64,000 nucleotides of DNA from assembly GCA_951230915.1 (NCBI GenBank), contig OX579636.1, positions 3,921,001-3,985,000 on the forward strand, in the 5' to 3' direction. Source of the DNA: Antitrichia curtipendula. Taxonomy: Eukaryota > Streptophyta > Bryopsida > Hypnales > Leucodontaceae. Made by a program: the position numbers and the translations under genes. Of this stretch, positions 25,106-36,300 are shown one piece after another. Each line of letters opens with the position of its first letter. Positions within the stretch are counted from its first letter, which is position 1. Below the pieces are notes generated by a model, which was not told the origin of the DNA, did not search any database, and saw only the letters and a program-made list of their open reading frames with translations.

Positions 25106-26590
25106 CACCGGCTTCTCTACCTTCACAATTATGTCACAAACAGCGGAAAGACGTTGATGACGACGTGAGGGACATGGTGTGCACTGTCCGTAGTGACGTC
25201 TGTCATGGGTCTCGCTGTCCAATTTCGGGATGAATATCGAAGTTCCCAGTCGTCGCTACTGTTAGCCGTCCATTCTCTGTAGGAGTGCCTACATATTGAG
25301 GAGAGCGTTGTTTGTAGACTGAACATCTGACAATCTCTGTATGTAATGTTTAAACGGATGTGCACCAAAATGTTTGGTGCATTTCCACTTTCGTAGTCCT
25401 TGTGTTCGGAAATGCTTTCTTTTTTTCCTCACAATGATTTTGTGGGAAGGGCATGCATCAAGATACATTGTAGTCGATGTGTTCATTGGGAATGAGTAAG
25501 CTGTCCTCATCAATGCATGTTCTTCATTATAATAGTTTGGAAATAGACTATGCATACGATGCTTGAAGTGCTCATCGTGTGTTGCATACAAATGAAATGA
25601 ATAAGATGGTCATGCATTGAAAAGCAAGTCCTGTATAAGGTAATGTGAACGGATAATGCCATTGTGAAGAAGTATTTCCGTATTCGCTGTTCAACCTGCT
25701 TACTCTTCACTAGCCAACTGGAGGACATCAACGCAACGGAAAGAATGCAATGCTAGATTTCCTTAGAGATGTCAAAATAAAATAGACGTCTCTGAAGACA
25801 TTTGCAGAAACTGCAAACATAATTGTGAACAGCATAGTGTTAGCCCAGAAGTCCCCGGAAATGTAAAGACGTTACGACAGACGTCTGTACTATCGCGTAG
25901 ATGTCCTCTAGGGCAAGTGACGTCACATCACGATATCTAAGCAGACATGTAAAGGTTACTCCAAACACCCACATAAACATCATACTCCTTGTACAGAAGT
26001 CTCCGGGCAACTCATGACACCGCAAGAGACGTCCGGACTGACGCTACTATGTCCTGACAGACATCTGAACAAGCGTCATGACGTCTGAGGAAACAATGAT
26101 AGGAGGAACACAAATGCCATAAATATGCATTTTTTAAATCCGGGCTGACGTGGCTGTGCCACGCCAGCACCAAAAATTGCCATGTAGACAATTTCCCGAT
26201 ATGCTGCCACGTCATCTGCCATGTCAACTTCTTTAGATTTTTTCAAGCACGGGCACTGCCCGGCCCCAGTTCTTCCCTGTCGGGCAGCCAATTTAATTTT
26301 AAAAAATCCAAAAAATTGATTTTACAGTCGATGAAAAAAGGTCAACCTTGTTGACGTGGCAATTCATATTTTTACAGACACTACTCCGAACATGCTTCTG
26401 TCTTGAAGCATGTCTGAAGAAAACTTCACATCAAGTAAGCTCGAAGTGGTTACCACCTCAATCTCGGCTTGTCCGCTGCAACATCCATTAAGATATGTCC
26501 GAAATGGAAAATCGTCTTCCAAACATGCAAACGTCTCCATCGACACACTGTGTTCAACTTTTGACACTCCATGTCTAATGCCTCATGTCC
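25106..26590. other. CACTA right subterminal region
   Basis: No convincing gene. From about 25740 it is packed with GACGTC, GACATC and ATGTC motifs like the left end, and includes blocks such as GACGTGGCTGTGCCACG. Probable binding region for the accessory protein. Confidence 0.6.
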
Positions 26591-26615
26591 AAAAAAACAC
26601 GAGTTTCTTATAGTG
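26591..26615 (-). repeat. CACTA right terminal inverted repeat
   Basis: Ends CACGAGTTTCTTATAGTG, the reverse complement of the left end, with 25 bp matching. Confidence 0.93.
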
Positions 26616-26960
26616 CGTCCCCTCGACGGCCTGCCCGTTCCGTCGACGGCTTGCCTGTCCCCTCGACGGATTGCCCGTTCCCTCGACGGAATACCCGTCT
26701 CTTGGACGGCATACCCGTCTCCTCGACAGCATACCCCTCTCCTGGACGGCATACCCGTCTCGTGGACGGCATACCCGTCTCCTCGACGGAATACCCGTCT
26801 CGTGGACGGCAAACCCGTCTCCTCGACGGGATACCCGTCTCTTGGATGGAAAGGCCGTCCAAAAGGACGGGGTGCCCATCTCTTCGACGGCCTGTCACTG
26901 GTCGGGAACGGCCCGCCCATCCTCTTGACGGCCTGCCGAACGTCCTGGACGGCCCTTTAA
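26616..26960. repeat. GACGG/CCGTC minisatellite (20-bp unit), right half
   Basis: Clean 20-bp units such as CTCGACGGAATACCCGTCTC, each holding GACGG and CCGTC as an inverted pair, so every unit can fold on itself. Long open frames on both strands are by-products of the period. Continuous in register with 10535-10736 across the CACTA insertion. Confidence 0.9.
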
Positions 26961-26984
26961 AATTTTTATTTTTATTCTTTTGAA

Positions 26985-27335
26985 AATTGATTTTTTATTT
27001 TTAGTAAAAAGCAGTTTTTTTATTTCTTCATGTCATGTCTATGTTAGAAAGTCTTGTAGCCATCTTAGAAAATGTTATGACTGTTTTAAGTGGGAAGATG
27101 ACCATCATGGAAACAATTTTCTGCTGATTTGGGGTAGTCTACAAACTCTTTTGGGCTTACTGGATAGTACACTTCAAAATTTTTTAAAAAATCATATTTA
27201 ATCCAAAAAATAAAATTCCAGTTGCGTTCTTCATTTCTCACATGTGTCTTTGTATGGAAAAAATTTGATTATTTTTGCTAAAGGCAATACAACAAATCAG
27301 TCATTCTGCCTGTCATAGGCAGGTTTATCTTATAT
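26985..27335 (-). mobile_element. Truncated copy of an inverted-repeat element
   Basis: Matches the reverse complement of 38815-39120 (ATGTCATG near 27030, GATGACCAT, GGGGTAGTCTA) and ends with the same terminal motif TGCCTGTCATAGGCA at 27309-27323. The other end is missing, apparently cut off at the GACGG array. Confidence 0.65.
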
Positions 27336-29476
27336 CACAAGGATAATGACATTAGAATCCATCATAGCATAAACTTAATTTCTATTTCATGATTTATTTA
27401 GAATGTACTAAATGTAGTAGACATTAAAAACACATTTGAAGTGCAAATCGCAATAATGAAATTTCATTTTTAGGGTCCTGTTGGGGGATTTTACATAAAA
27501 TAGGAATTAGAGAAAATGAACTTTTGCTTGATAGTTAGACTCAAACTCAGAAAATATCAATTTGGGGGATAAATTTCAGATTTAGACTAAGGAGCAACAA
27601 CTTCCCAAGATACACTAAAGTAGCATTTTTTTTTTTTTTTTTTCCTAAACTCTAAATTACGCGGAGGCAAATATCGGAAAGACTACAAAATCATTTGGAT
27701 ACACTTTGTAACTCAACATGGAAGGTCCCCGAAAAATGAATTGAATGCTTCCACAATCTTTCCATCTCATTGAAGTGATTGAATTGCCATCAAATTGGCA
27801 CTAAATGATGTCGTTGGGCATTCAGAGGTTGAAGTTTATTGTAAATATCTTGCAATCTACAATTCTATATAGGCAAAGTTTGTGAAATTTCTTCCGGTCA
27901 ATTGAACACTACTCTAGTACTCTAGTATGAGATCTTACATACTACAAGTAGATGTGCACCCTAAAGGCCTAAAGTCCTAAACACATTCATTTTTTTTTTT
28001 TACATTCTTTACTATAGAAATGGCAATTTATTTCAGATATAGGATGCAAAAGAGGCCTTGGGACTTTAGTCAGTTTAGTGGTTAACATACGGTACTACAT
28101 AAGCAATTAATAAACAATCCATATGAAAAACTATAATAATTCACCGTTAGTTGCTTTATAATTTAGAAGCCATAAAAAAAATATAGAGACCACAAAAATG
28201 TGAAGTTCATGTACTCAATGTTGCATTTCAATTTTATTACACCAATCCACTCTTATTTGCTATAGTTACATAAACTTGAACATCAAATACTCTTAAAATT
28301 GCAACAGTGAAGAGGGTTTAGGATTTAGGGTTTAGGGTTTGGGATTTAGGGTATTGTCCTATAGGATTTACTTCAAAACCTAGCATGGACCGGAAACCAC
28401 GAAAAATGTTCTTCCTTTTTTTAGTTGGCATTATAAGTGCAAAACTTGATCGAGATGTAGTCTTTGAAGTTTGAATTGGAAAAAAACAGATTAATGATTT
28501 AAAATCAAAGTTTTATAAAACATATTGAAGACACCAAAAAACGGCATAATAATATCTTTAGAAGGTAAAACATTCTTAAGTTTAGATGTATAGGGCTACA
28601 TTCTTTTTCTGTAATGTATGAATGGAAAGCCAAAACAATGTTTTACATTAATCAATGATATGCATATGACATATGTTGTTTAGGAGGTCTTTCACTTATT
28701 TCATAATTAATCATTTCAGAGTTTTAATCTTACTACCTTTAACTAGAGCATTTAGAGGGTGGTTTTTGTCTTGGTCTTTGTATATTTGATCCGGGCTTAG
28801 TAAATTATTGAATGTTTGTACGTTTGAGACTTTGAGTTGAGTATATTAGTGTAGACAGGGTTTAAAATTCAACAAAATACTAAATTGTCAGGTGCACTTA
28901 CATGCAGGGAAGGATGGAATCAAAATACAATAATTCCAAAGGTGAAATTGTTCAAGTTATAATTGATAATATTCATTTGAATTCGAATTTGAGCCCTACA
29001 GAATATAAATTATTTTAAGGGATTGCGAGATTCTGGGATTTTTGTAAAAAAACATTGCCCAATGCCAACAACTTTCGTGAAAATGGGTGCAATTAGAATG
29101 AATCAAATATTAACATGAACATCCAAATAGAACATTCTAGGACTGACATTAAGAAGTTTTCAATTTGACCTTCTATGGTTTTTGCTATGTTTTTTCCATT
29201 ATTTACGTGCAACAAAATATAATTCCATTCTAAATGAGCATTAAACCTTGTTTTTTGAGCATTTGAATGTCATCTCTGGTATTTATTTGTCCTCTAATTG
29301 AAACAAGTGTGAACATTAAGTTAGCACTCTTAAACTACCCGCCACCGTAGTCTAATGCCCGATTGAGAGGGAGGACACTTGTCCTGACAAGTCCGAGAGT
29401 GCCAAACCACATAAATGAAAAATTCTCCGAACAAGGATTAGAAATGAGTTACACTCAGCCAGCACTGTTTTGAATG
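27336..29476. other. AT-rich non-coding stretch
   Basis: No gene recognised. It contains a T run near 27630 and a short telomere-like patch at 28314-28352. Confidence 0.5.
28314..28352 (+). repeat. Degenerate TTTAGGG patch
   Basis: Several TTTAGGG-like units in a row with substitutions. Similar patches occur at 36645-36669 (CCCTAAA) and 39925-39995. The 7-bp unit is the common plant telomere repeat; the patch is far too short to be a telomere. Confidence 0.6.
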
Positions 29477-29897
29477 GCCCGCTCGACGACCTTCCCGTCC
29501 TCTCGACGGCCAGTTTGCAGGCTGGACGGCTTGGCCCCCTGGACGGCCAATCCGCGGGCTGGACGGCCTTCCCGTCCTCAAGCCAAGTAGTCCGCAGGCT
29601 GGACGGTCTCCCCCCGTGGACGGCCTTCCCGTCCTCTCGACGGCCAGTCCACAGGCTGGACGGCCTTCCCGTCCTCAGGCCTAAAACCGCAGGCTGGACG
29701 GTCTCCCCTCGTGGACGCCCTTCCTATCCTCTCGACGGCCAGTCCGCAGGCTGGACGGTCTCCCCCCCTGGACGGCCTTCCCGTCCTCTCGACGGCTAGT
29801 CTGCGGGCTGGACGGCTTGGCCCCTAGACGGCTTGTCCCTCTGGACGCCTTGGACGGCCCTGGACGCTCTGTCCGTCCTCTCGACGGCCTGTCCGTC
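29477..29897. repeat. GACGG/CCGTC minisatellite upstream of the kinase gene
   Basis: Roughly 20-bp units such as CTGGACGGCCTTCCCGTCCT alternate with CTCGACGGCCAGTCCGCAGG. Same family as 26616-26960. It ends about 225 bp before the TATA box at 30124. Confidence 0.88.
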
Positions 29898-29910
29898 GAC
29901 ATGAATGATT

Positions 29911-30107
29911 GGGGTAGATTGACCCCCTCGCTCGGCCTTACTAGGGGTGCATGTAAAAAAAAGCCCTCTGTTTTCGGCCGATCCAGGGTTATTATTTGAT
30001 GTGATTGAACTAATTAGGGGTCTTTATGAATTCAGAATTTGCAAAAAAGGAATGGTGCGGAAAACAGGGTCGGCCCGGAGGGCCGAGCGAGGGGGTCAGT
30101 TCACCCC
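29911..30107. repeat. Inverted repeat framing the kinase promoter region
   Basis: 27-bp arms at 29911-29937 and 30081-30107 match with three differences; the inner 18 bp (TGACCCCCTCGCTCGGCC and its complement) are perfect. The spacer is 143 bp. The right arm ends 16 bp before the TATA box. It could be a tiny MITE, but I see no target duplication; otherwise a hairpin or paired binding site. Confidence 0.75.
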
Positions 30108-30123
30108 GGCCACGTGAAATGGG

Positions 30124-30130
30124 TATATAA
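30124..30130 (+). promoter_or_regulatory. TATA box of the kinase-like gene
   Basis: TATATAA sits 112-118 bp before the in-frame ATG at 30242 and 202-208 bp before the ATG at 30332. A CACGTG (G-box-type) motif lies just upstream at 30111-30116. Both are typical of plant promoters, but no transcription start is known. Confidence 0.55.
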
Positions 30131-30331
30131 GACTGTTTTTAGGGTACTTTCGCCACAGTCTCTCCTGCTCTGACGGTGCTCTCTTGTCTTGGATTGGTTG
30201 CAGTCCTTGCTTGCGAGCGCGGGTGCTGGGTAGAGGCTATTATGAGGAATAAGGGGGGCGGTTTTTCACTTTGTGGAAGACGAATTCCTAATTCCTTTGA
30301 TTTTGATTATTTGTTACTTGTTATTGTTACG

Positions 30332-31993
30332 ATGGCTGGTCGCGATTTCTCGAAGAGAAAGGTTGATGATTGGTGGACAGGTGTTGGAGATGCACCGGTT
30401 ATGGACCCGGATGCGGAATCACCAGAACCCGTTTCAGAGGCCGTAGCTGCAGAAGGGTCTGTAGCTGCTGTGGGGGGCGGAGAGTCTTCGAAGGGGAAGA
30501 AAAAACAACGAAGGAGGCACAAGGCTACAAATCCAGAGAAGTGGCCAAGCAAGGGTGCAATGCGAAAACTGCATGAAGTGGCATTGGAATTTTTTGATCA
30601 GTATTCGATTTTGCAGTTGAACTCAACATACGTCTCATGCGGATTATAGGGAGTGGATAAAATTAAACAAAAGTTCCACCACATGTTCTGGACAACAATG
30701 AGCGCGGATGAGTGGCATGAAGACCGCACGAAAGAATGCTTCGATCATTGGTTGGAGTCACAAGTGCAAATGTGTATCTTCAACCTTGCCCAAGTTGCGG
30801 AAAAAATAAAAGGCTTTGAGAAGAGTGTAGTGCCCAGACAACAAGCATTGAGTTTGTTGCACAAGAAGGTGTATTGGTGGCATGATGCAGTGCGTGGATT
30901 GTCTTCAAGCAGCATCCGTTCCGCTCCGTGGTTTCAACGAAGTCAGAACTTGGCCTTTGGTCAACAAGCTGCAGGAAGAGTGGTTTTCCTTGAAAGAGGA
31001 GTGGTGGTGGTTCCTTTGTCTGGCCATAGCAAACAAGGGGGGCATGGGAGGGTGCGCAAAGTATGTGTTCAAAATTCAAAACATATTCCCGAGAATATGG
31101 AATTAGCTGGGAAGTCAGCCTTGCACGTGGATGAGTTGAAGAAGTCTAGGGAGAAGTTGTCCATCGAGGCATTGGTATGTCCGTGCGAGCATCCAGGGGT
31201 CATCAAATTCTTTGCTATAAATGACATGACCATGGAGTGTTATTTGCAATGGTGGAATGGCGGTACTCTCGGCGCCATGTTTACCCTTGATGAGAAGAAC
31301 CGAGATCCAGATGAAATTGGAGAGTTGGCTTACCATGCAACTCCCCAATCAATGCAAGAAGCCAAACGACTCATGGCATATAGACGCAAGCACACTGAAC
31401 TTGCGTGGGCGATGATTTGCATTGTGGATGCAGTGCAACAGTGCTCTGTATTGCACAACGACATCACACCGGAGAACATTATGCTTCATTTTCCGAATGA
31501 TGATGGAAGAACCGTGTGGATTGGTCTGTGTGATTGGGGAATGGGTAGCCGCATCAACGAAGAAACCCCTTCGCTTTACCAATTCAATTGTCCAAGGAAG
31601 TTTCAGGCAACCCGAGCGCAACGTTGGTGGGTGGTTCCTGAGTTGATGTACTTGATTGGAGAGACAGGAACTTCATCATCTCCTACTCGCAGGGTTAAGC
31701 CACCGTGTGTTAGTATACACACGGACGGATACTCCATAGGGAAATTGGCTATGAAGGTATGGAAAAAAGATCGCGGAAATGTAGATATGATTCCGGACCT
31801 TACGGCATTTGGTACGTTTCAAACCATGTTGGGTGAATTGTGCAAGGCGGAGCCACTACAACAACGCTCGGTGACTGGAGTCGTGCAACGTCTAAGTGGT
31901 GCTTCAACGTTTTGGACACCACCCATAGATTGCTACCGCGAGGCCCGCAAAGAACAAGACCTTCAAGAAGAGCAGGCGCGCAATGAAGATTAG
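30332..31993 (+). pseudogene. Protein-kinase-like gene with one in-frame stop
   Basis: Starts MAGRDFSKRKVDDWW at 30332 (an in-frame ATG at 30242 is an alternative). A low-complexity acidic and basic stretch leads to TAG at 30647-30649; the same frame continues for 446 residues to 31993. Numbering from 30653, the kinase fold shows a loop-like GGHGRVRKVCV (129-139), a lysine in LAGKSA (K154), LHNDITPENIML (267-278), CDWGMGSR (293-300), VPE (328-330) and TDGYSIGKL in place of the F helix. The catalytic-loop Asp (D270) and the metal-binding Asp (D294) are kept, but HRD reads HND and DFG reads DWG. A neighbouring frame through the stop reads HADYREWIKLN, so two compensating frameshifts near 30632-30672 could explain the break instead. 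Either one lesion or a sequencing error separates it from intact. Substrate unknown. Confidence 0.7.
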
Positions 31994-33320
31994 ATAATAG
32001 TGTATTACCATGTAGTTGCAAAATTAGTGTTTACTTAGTACATGCGGTTATTATAGTATGGGCTTGAGGACATCCATAGCAATGTAGCACACTTTGTGGC
32101 TTCAATGCATTTTGGTACTCATTTTGGTTTATATAAAGTTATAAACGTATTTTACCTAAACATTGAGTTGTAAAAAATTTCTTGTCTTCCCTAACTTTAT
32201 CATTTAAATTGCGTGTAAACACACATCTTATATCTTTAGTACTAAAAACTTTGAATTGTATATCACTACAAGAAATTTCGATTAGTTTTGTGCAAAATTG
32301 TAATTGTCAACATTTTTGTTGCACTTCATGCCATAAATAAGTAAAAATAGAAAAAACAATTCAAGAGATTCTAAATTTTTAGTTTTTTACAAGAGGTACA
32401 AATATCAATAGAGATTTCTAGTCAGAAAAATTTTCAATTGGTTATTTAATTTTTCATGCCCAAAACTAGTAAACAACCACAAAGAAAAGCTTGAAGTCAA
32501 ATTTGACTATCAAACCAAATTTATATTTTTATTGAAAATCAGCATAATATTTTAATATTTTTCAACATACGTAAGAATTTATTTTCTATTTATGCTTTTT
32601 TTTTCCAGAAAATTCAATGGAAAATTGATTTTATTGTGATTTTATAAAGCTAAATATGGAAATCAGATTTTATCAATTATAATATGTATGAGAATAATCT
32701 GAAACTGGGGCCATAAATGAATGAATGAACACAAATTATAGTTTTATAATTTTAATTTTAATGAAATTTGAAAAAAAGAAAACATACATGAAAAAAAAAC
32801 CACACTGTGTTATTTGGATTGCAAACATAGTTTCCAATTGCAATAATTCTTTCAAATTTTGACCTCGATTCTTGAATATTCAAAAAAATAATTCAAAAAC
32901 AATAGTGCCCCGAAGGCCCAATTTTCCATAAATCACACTCAGTGAAAGTTAATCTGAAATTGCAAAGCTAGCATTCAGAAAACTAGTTTTTCCAAGTTTG
33001 AATGCTAATATCTTTCAATCTATTCGGTCAAACTTCATGAAATTTTTACCACGTGATAAAAAACATGTGAAGTATAAGATCTTATGGTTAGATGTTGTAA
33101 AAAACATTTTTTCCGTATGTTGAGGCAAATGCAAGAGAAAAGACAGTTTTGCATTTTTTTTGTGTAATGACTTCGGGACTTTAGGGGTAAACAGTTCTAT
33201 GAGAATGAAAGGAACAAAAGTCATACTTCATATTAATGCTGATTTCAATATGCAAGATATTGAGCCCCTAAAACCATTGCATTTGAAAACATGAAGACCC
33301 TATTGTCTTTTCAAAAACAT
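31994..33320. other. AT-rich non-coding stretch
   Basis: No gene recognised. It contains copy B of a dispersed repeat (32997-33195). Confidence 0.5.
32997..33195 (+). repeat. Dispersed repeat, copy B
   Basis: Matches 7459-7665 in the same orientation: GAATGCTAATATCTTTCAAT, then GGTCAAACTTCA, ending near GACTTTAGGGGT. Confidence 0.6.
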
Positions 33321-36300
33321 TCAACGTCTTCCATGCCTAAGAATGCACATAGAAGTATTTGCATTTGCTTCTTGTACTATTGGTTCACTACCACCCATTT
33401 CTTCGAGTGGACCTTGTCGAGGCACCGGCCCCCTGTAATCACTATCTCCTGGAACCTCACCATCTTCACCTATAGTACCACCGATGGATTCACCATCATC
33501 ATTGGATGTTGCACTACCACTTTCGCTGGAGGCCTCGGAATTGCGGTTTCGTTGTGGTCGAGCTATAGAAGACAACGTCCGAAGAGGTCGTTGGCCCATT
33601 GCGTCCATAATGCCATCTGTATTGGGTCCTCCTGTTTGAACTTCTCTTGAAAATGGTTGGGAAGCCGCTTCTTCCCTCCTCAGCCTTCTACGCGTTCTAC
33701 TACTTACACGTTCACTAGTAGTACCTTGTGGTCGTGGACGCTTTCTTCGATTATTGGCATGTATAGGTGGCCGCAATGAAGTCGTATTTCTAGTCACACG
33801 CTGTGACACCATACTAGCCAATCGTGTACCTATCGACGAAGTTGGTTCGTGTGGACGGCTGTCGGAACTAGACGGACTTGATGAACTTTGGATTTGTAGA
33901 TTTTCCAATATTGGCATTTGCCTTTGTGCAACCGAGACTCGATTTGGAGGGGCCATATGTGCTTCTCCACCTTGAGGGGGCCCTTCACTGCAGGTGGTCC
34001 TCATGGGCAATGACAGTGGTACTACTACGTCTTCTTCACGTCCTCTTTGAACGTCAACACCATCTCTTTCTATTGTGGCATCAACTTATACATCCATAGG
34101 GTCTGGACTTAGTGGTCTCGGTGCCACAACGTCCTCGTTTGTATTGCCCCCACTTGGCCCAACATTCCACGTTTGTGGCATTCATGGTGGACTTCCTTGA
34201 TGTCCCTCGTAATCATTGTCGTTGTTATCACCCTCTTCAAAGTCAAATACGGATGCATCAATTAGAGGACGCACTCCTCCCGCCCCACGAAATCTATCAA
34301 ACGGTGGCTCATCGTCGTCATTGGAACTATCATCTGAATCGTCATCATTGGGATCAGAGAGAACCGAACCACGGTCTAGACCATCAGATTCATCTGTCAT
34401 GGAATCCTCTGACATCATGTTTTCAGTATACCACCTTGTCGGATTTGCTGCTGCCCTTTCTCTAAGAGTCTTGGAATTAGTATAAATATAAACCAATTCC
34501 TCAGCACGCTCTGATGTCAATCTATTGCGTGATTTGTTGTGGACAAACGAATACATGCTCCAATTGCGTTCACAGGATGATGCAGAACACACTTGCGCGA
34601 GGATCTTTCTGGCAATCGGTGCAAGTGTACGAGCACCGGATCCGAGAAGGTCCCACCATTCGTGAGGTTGCAAATTCAAGGCGTTTACATCAGGAAGTCC
34701 ACCGAAAATGCCTCGCCGATCTCTAAATGCTTGGTACTCAGACAAAGCTGAAGCAAATGCTTGATCTCCAACAGCCAATTTGCACAAAATTCTCAGTATG
34801 GCTTCTCTTGCCTCATTATCATCCATTAGCATGACTTCGTCAAGTAAAAAGGGATTCAATAGAGCCCCAGCGTAATGCAAATCTGTCCTGAGCATGTCTT
34901 AGCGCTTGTAGAAATCATCGGTGGCGGAAATTGCATATCTCCGCTCTAATGAAAATGGTGGATCCTCCAAAGATAAAACATGCTTTTCCACCTTTTTCAT
35001 TACAAGCCATGCCTTGTCTAAGCACGGGTGCTTGCCATCAAACTCTTGAAGAGCAATCAACACGGGCTCCACTATGTACACAAAGTTCAAACATTTCCTC
35101 CAAAATTCATCCGTTCGCACATATCGTCGCACATCGTTAGCTTTTCTTTGCTTTTGATTGGATGCCAATCTCCGCGTGTACTCATTCCACTGCGGATCGT
35201 GGACTGTCGATTCTATCGCTTCCCTCACCTCCACCAAACGTTCGATCATGAGGAACATGGTAGCAAAGCGTGTTTGAACGGGATTTTTCAAAACGTGATT
35301 AGGAGAATGTCGTCGAAAGATTGCAAGTGGCATGTGATGCGTTCGAATGTATTTTACAATTGACTTGGCTTTCTTGACCATACTTGTAATCCAATCTTGT
35401 TTTCCCCAATCTTCAAGTAGAAGGTCAAGTGCATGTGCTGAACACCCTTGAAAATATATGTGTGGAAATCTACGAAGTAACAAAGCGCCAGCGGCCAACA
35501 TGTTTGCTGCATTGTCTGTACAAACTTGTACCACGTTCTGTGCCCCTACCTCGTCAATGTAATCACCCATGCAATTAGCCACGTAAGTAGCATCTTTGCA
35601 TTCGCCTGTTGTGTCTATCGATCCAAGAAAAACCTCTCCACTTGTATATGCCAACATGACATTCATCAATGGTCGATGTGTAACGTTGTCCCATCCATCA
35701 GAGCATATTGTAACGCCATATTTGTGGATTGGTGCCCTCGTCTTCTCTGCTACAATTGCTGCCACTTCGTCTTTTGTAGATTTTATGAGCTTTGTACGAA
35801 GTGCATGGTACGCTGGAGGTTTGTAGCCAACTCTTGATTCCGATGTTGATTTCACTACATCCAGAAAAGCAGGATGCCTCACTACATTGAATGGTATATT
35901 GGCTTCGTAGAAAAACTTAGCCCACTTCTTGTCAAGTACTTGCTTGTTTGATGCGTTCAGTCCTTCTTGTAGAGACAGTTGCCTCATCGATCGACTGTGG
36001 GTCAAACTAGGGTTGGGCGCCTCCGATGATCGTACTTGAGAGCTTTGCCCCCCAGTGTTTTCTCCTCCATTGCCGAGATTGAAGCATCATGTTGTTGCTC
36101 ACGACGTACTACACTTGGTAGTATCGTTGATGGTGATGTCACTTCCACGTCGCGTCCAGTTCCATGCGAAGTGTCCGTAGGTATATGTCCTCCACAATTA
36201 AAAAACATTACCTTCACGGTTGCATTGACTTTAGTGCACGCTCTCACTCCAAGGAGGATTTCATTTCGTCTATATCCCAAATGGAAAAGCAACCGATCCT

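Larger units (their letters stand above)
10737..26615 (+). mobile_element. CACTA (En/Spm) transposon, 15.9 kb
   Basis: Class II transposon. The left end CACTATAAGAAACTCGTG at 10737 is matched by its reverse complement ending at 26615; 25 bp are identical before the ends diverge. It carries a tnp2-type transposase gene on the plus strand (20503-25105) and a TNPA-like gene on the minus strand (12383-15102), transcribed divergently from a ~5-kb spacer with a 70-bp minisatellite. The ~1-kb ends are rich in GATGTC, GACATG and GACGTC motifs, as expected of subterminal transposase-binding repeats. The flanking trinucleotides are TGT and CGT. Removing one of them restores the 20-bp register of the host array, which supports a 3-bp target duplication with one later C/T change. 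Stops in both genes suggest it is now inactive by itself. Confidence 0.93.

Noticed and set aside
26450..26983. Several 85-156 residue frames on both strands
   Set aside because: Generated by the 20-bp minisatellite and reading across the CACTA terminal repeat.
29470..29902. Open frames on both strands in the third GACGG array
   Set aside because: Minisatellite artefacts without domains.
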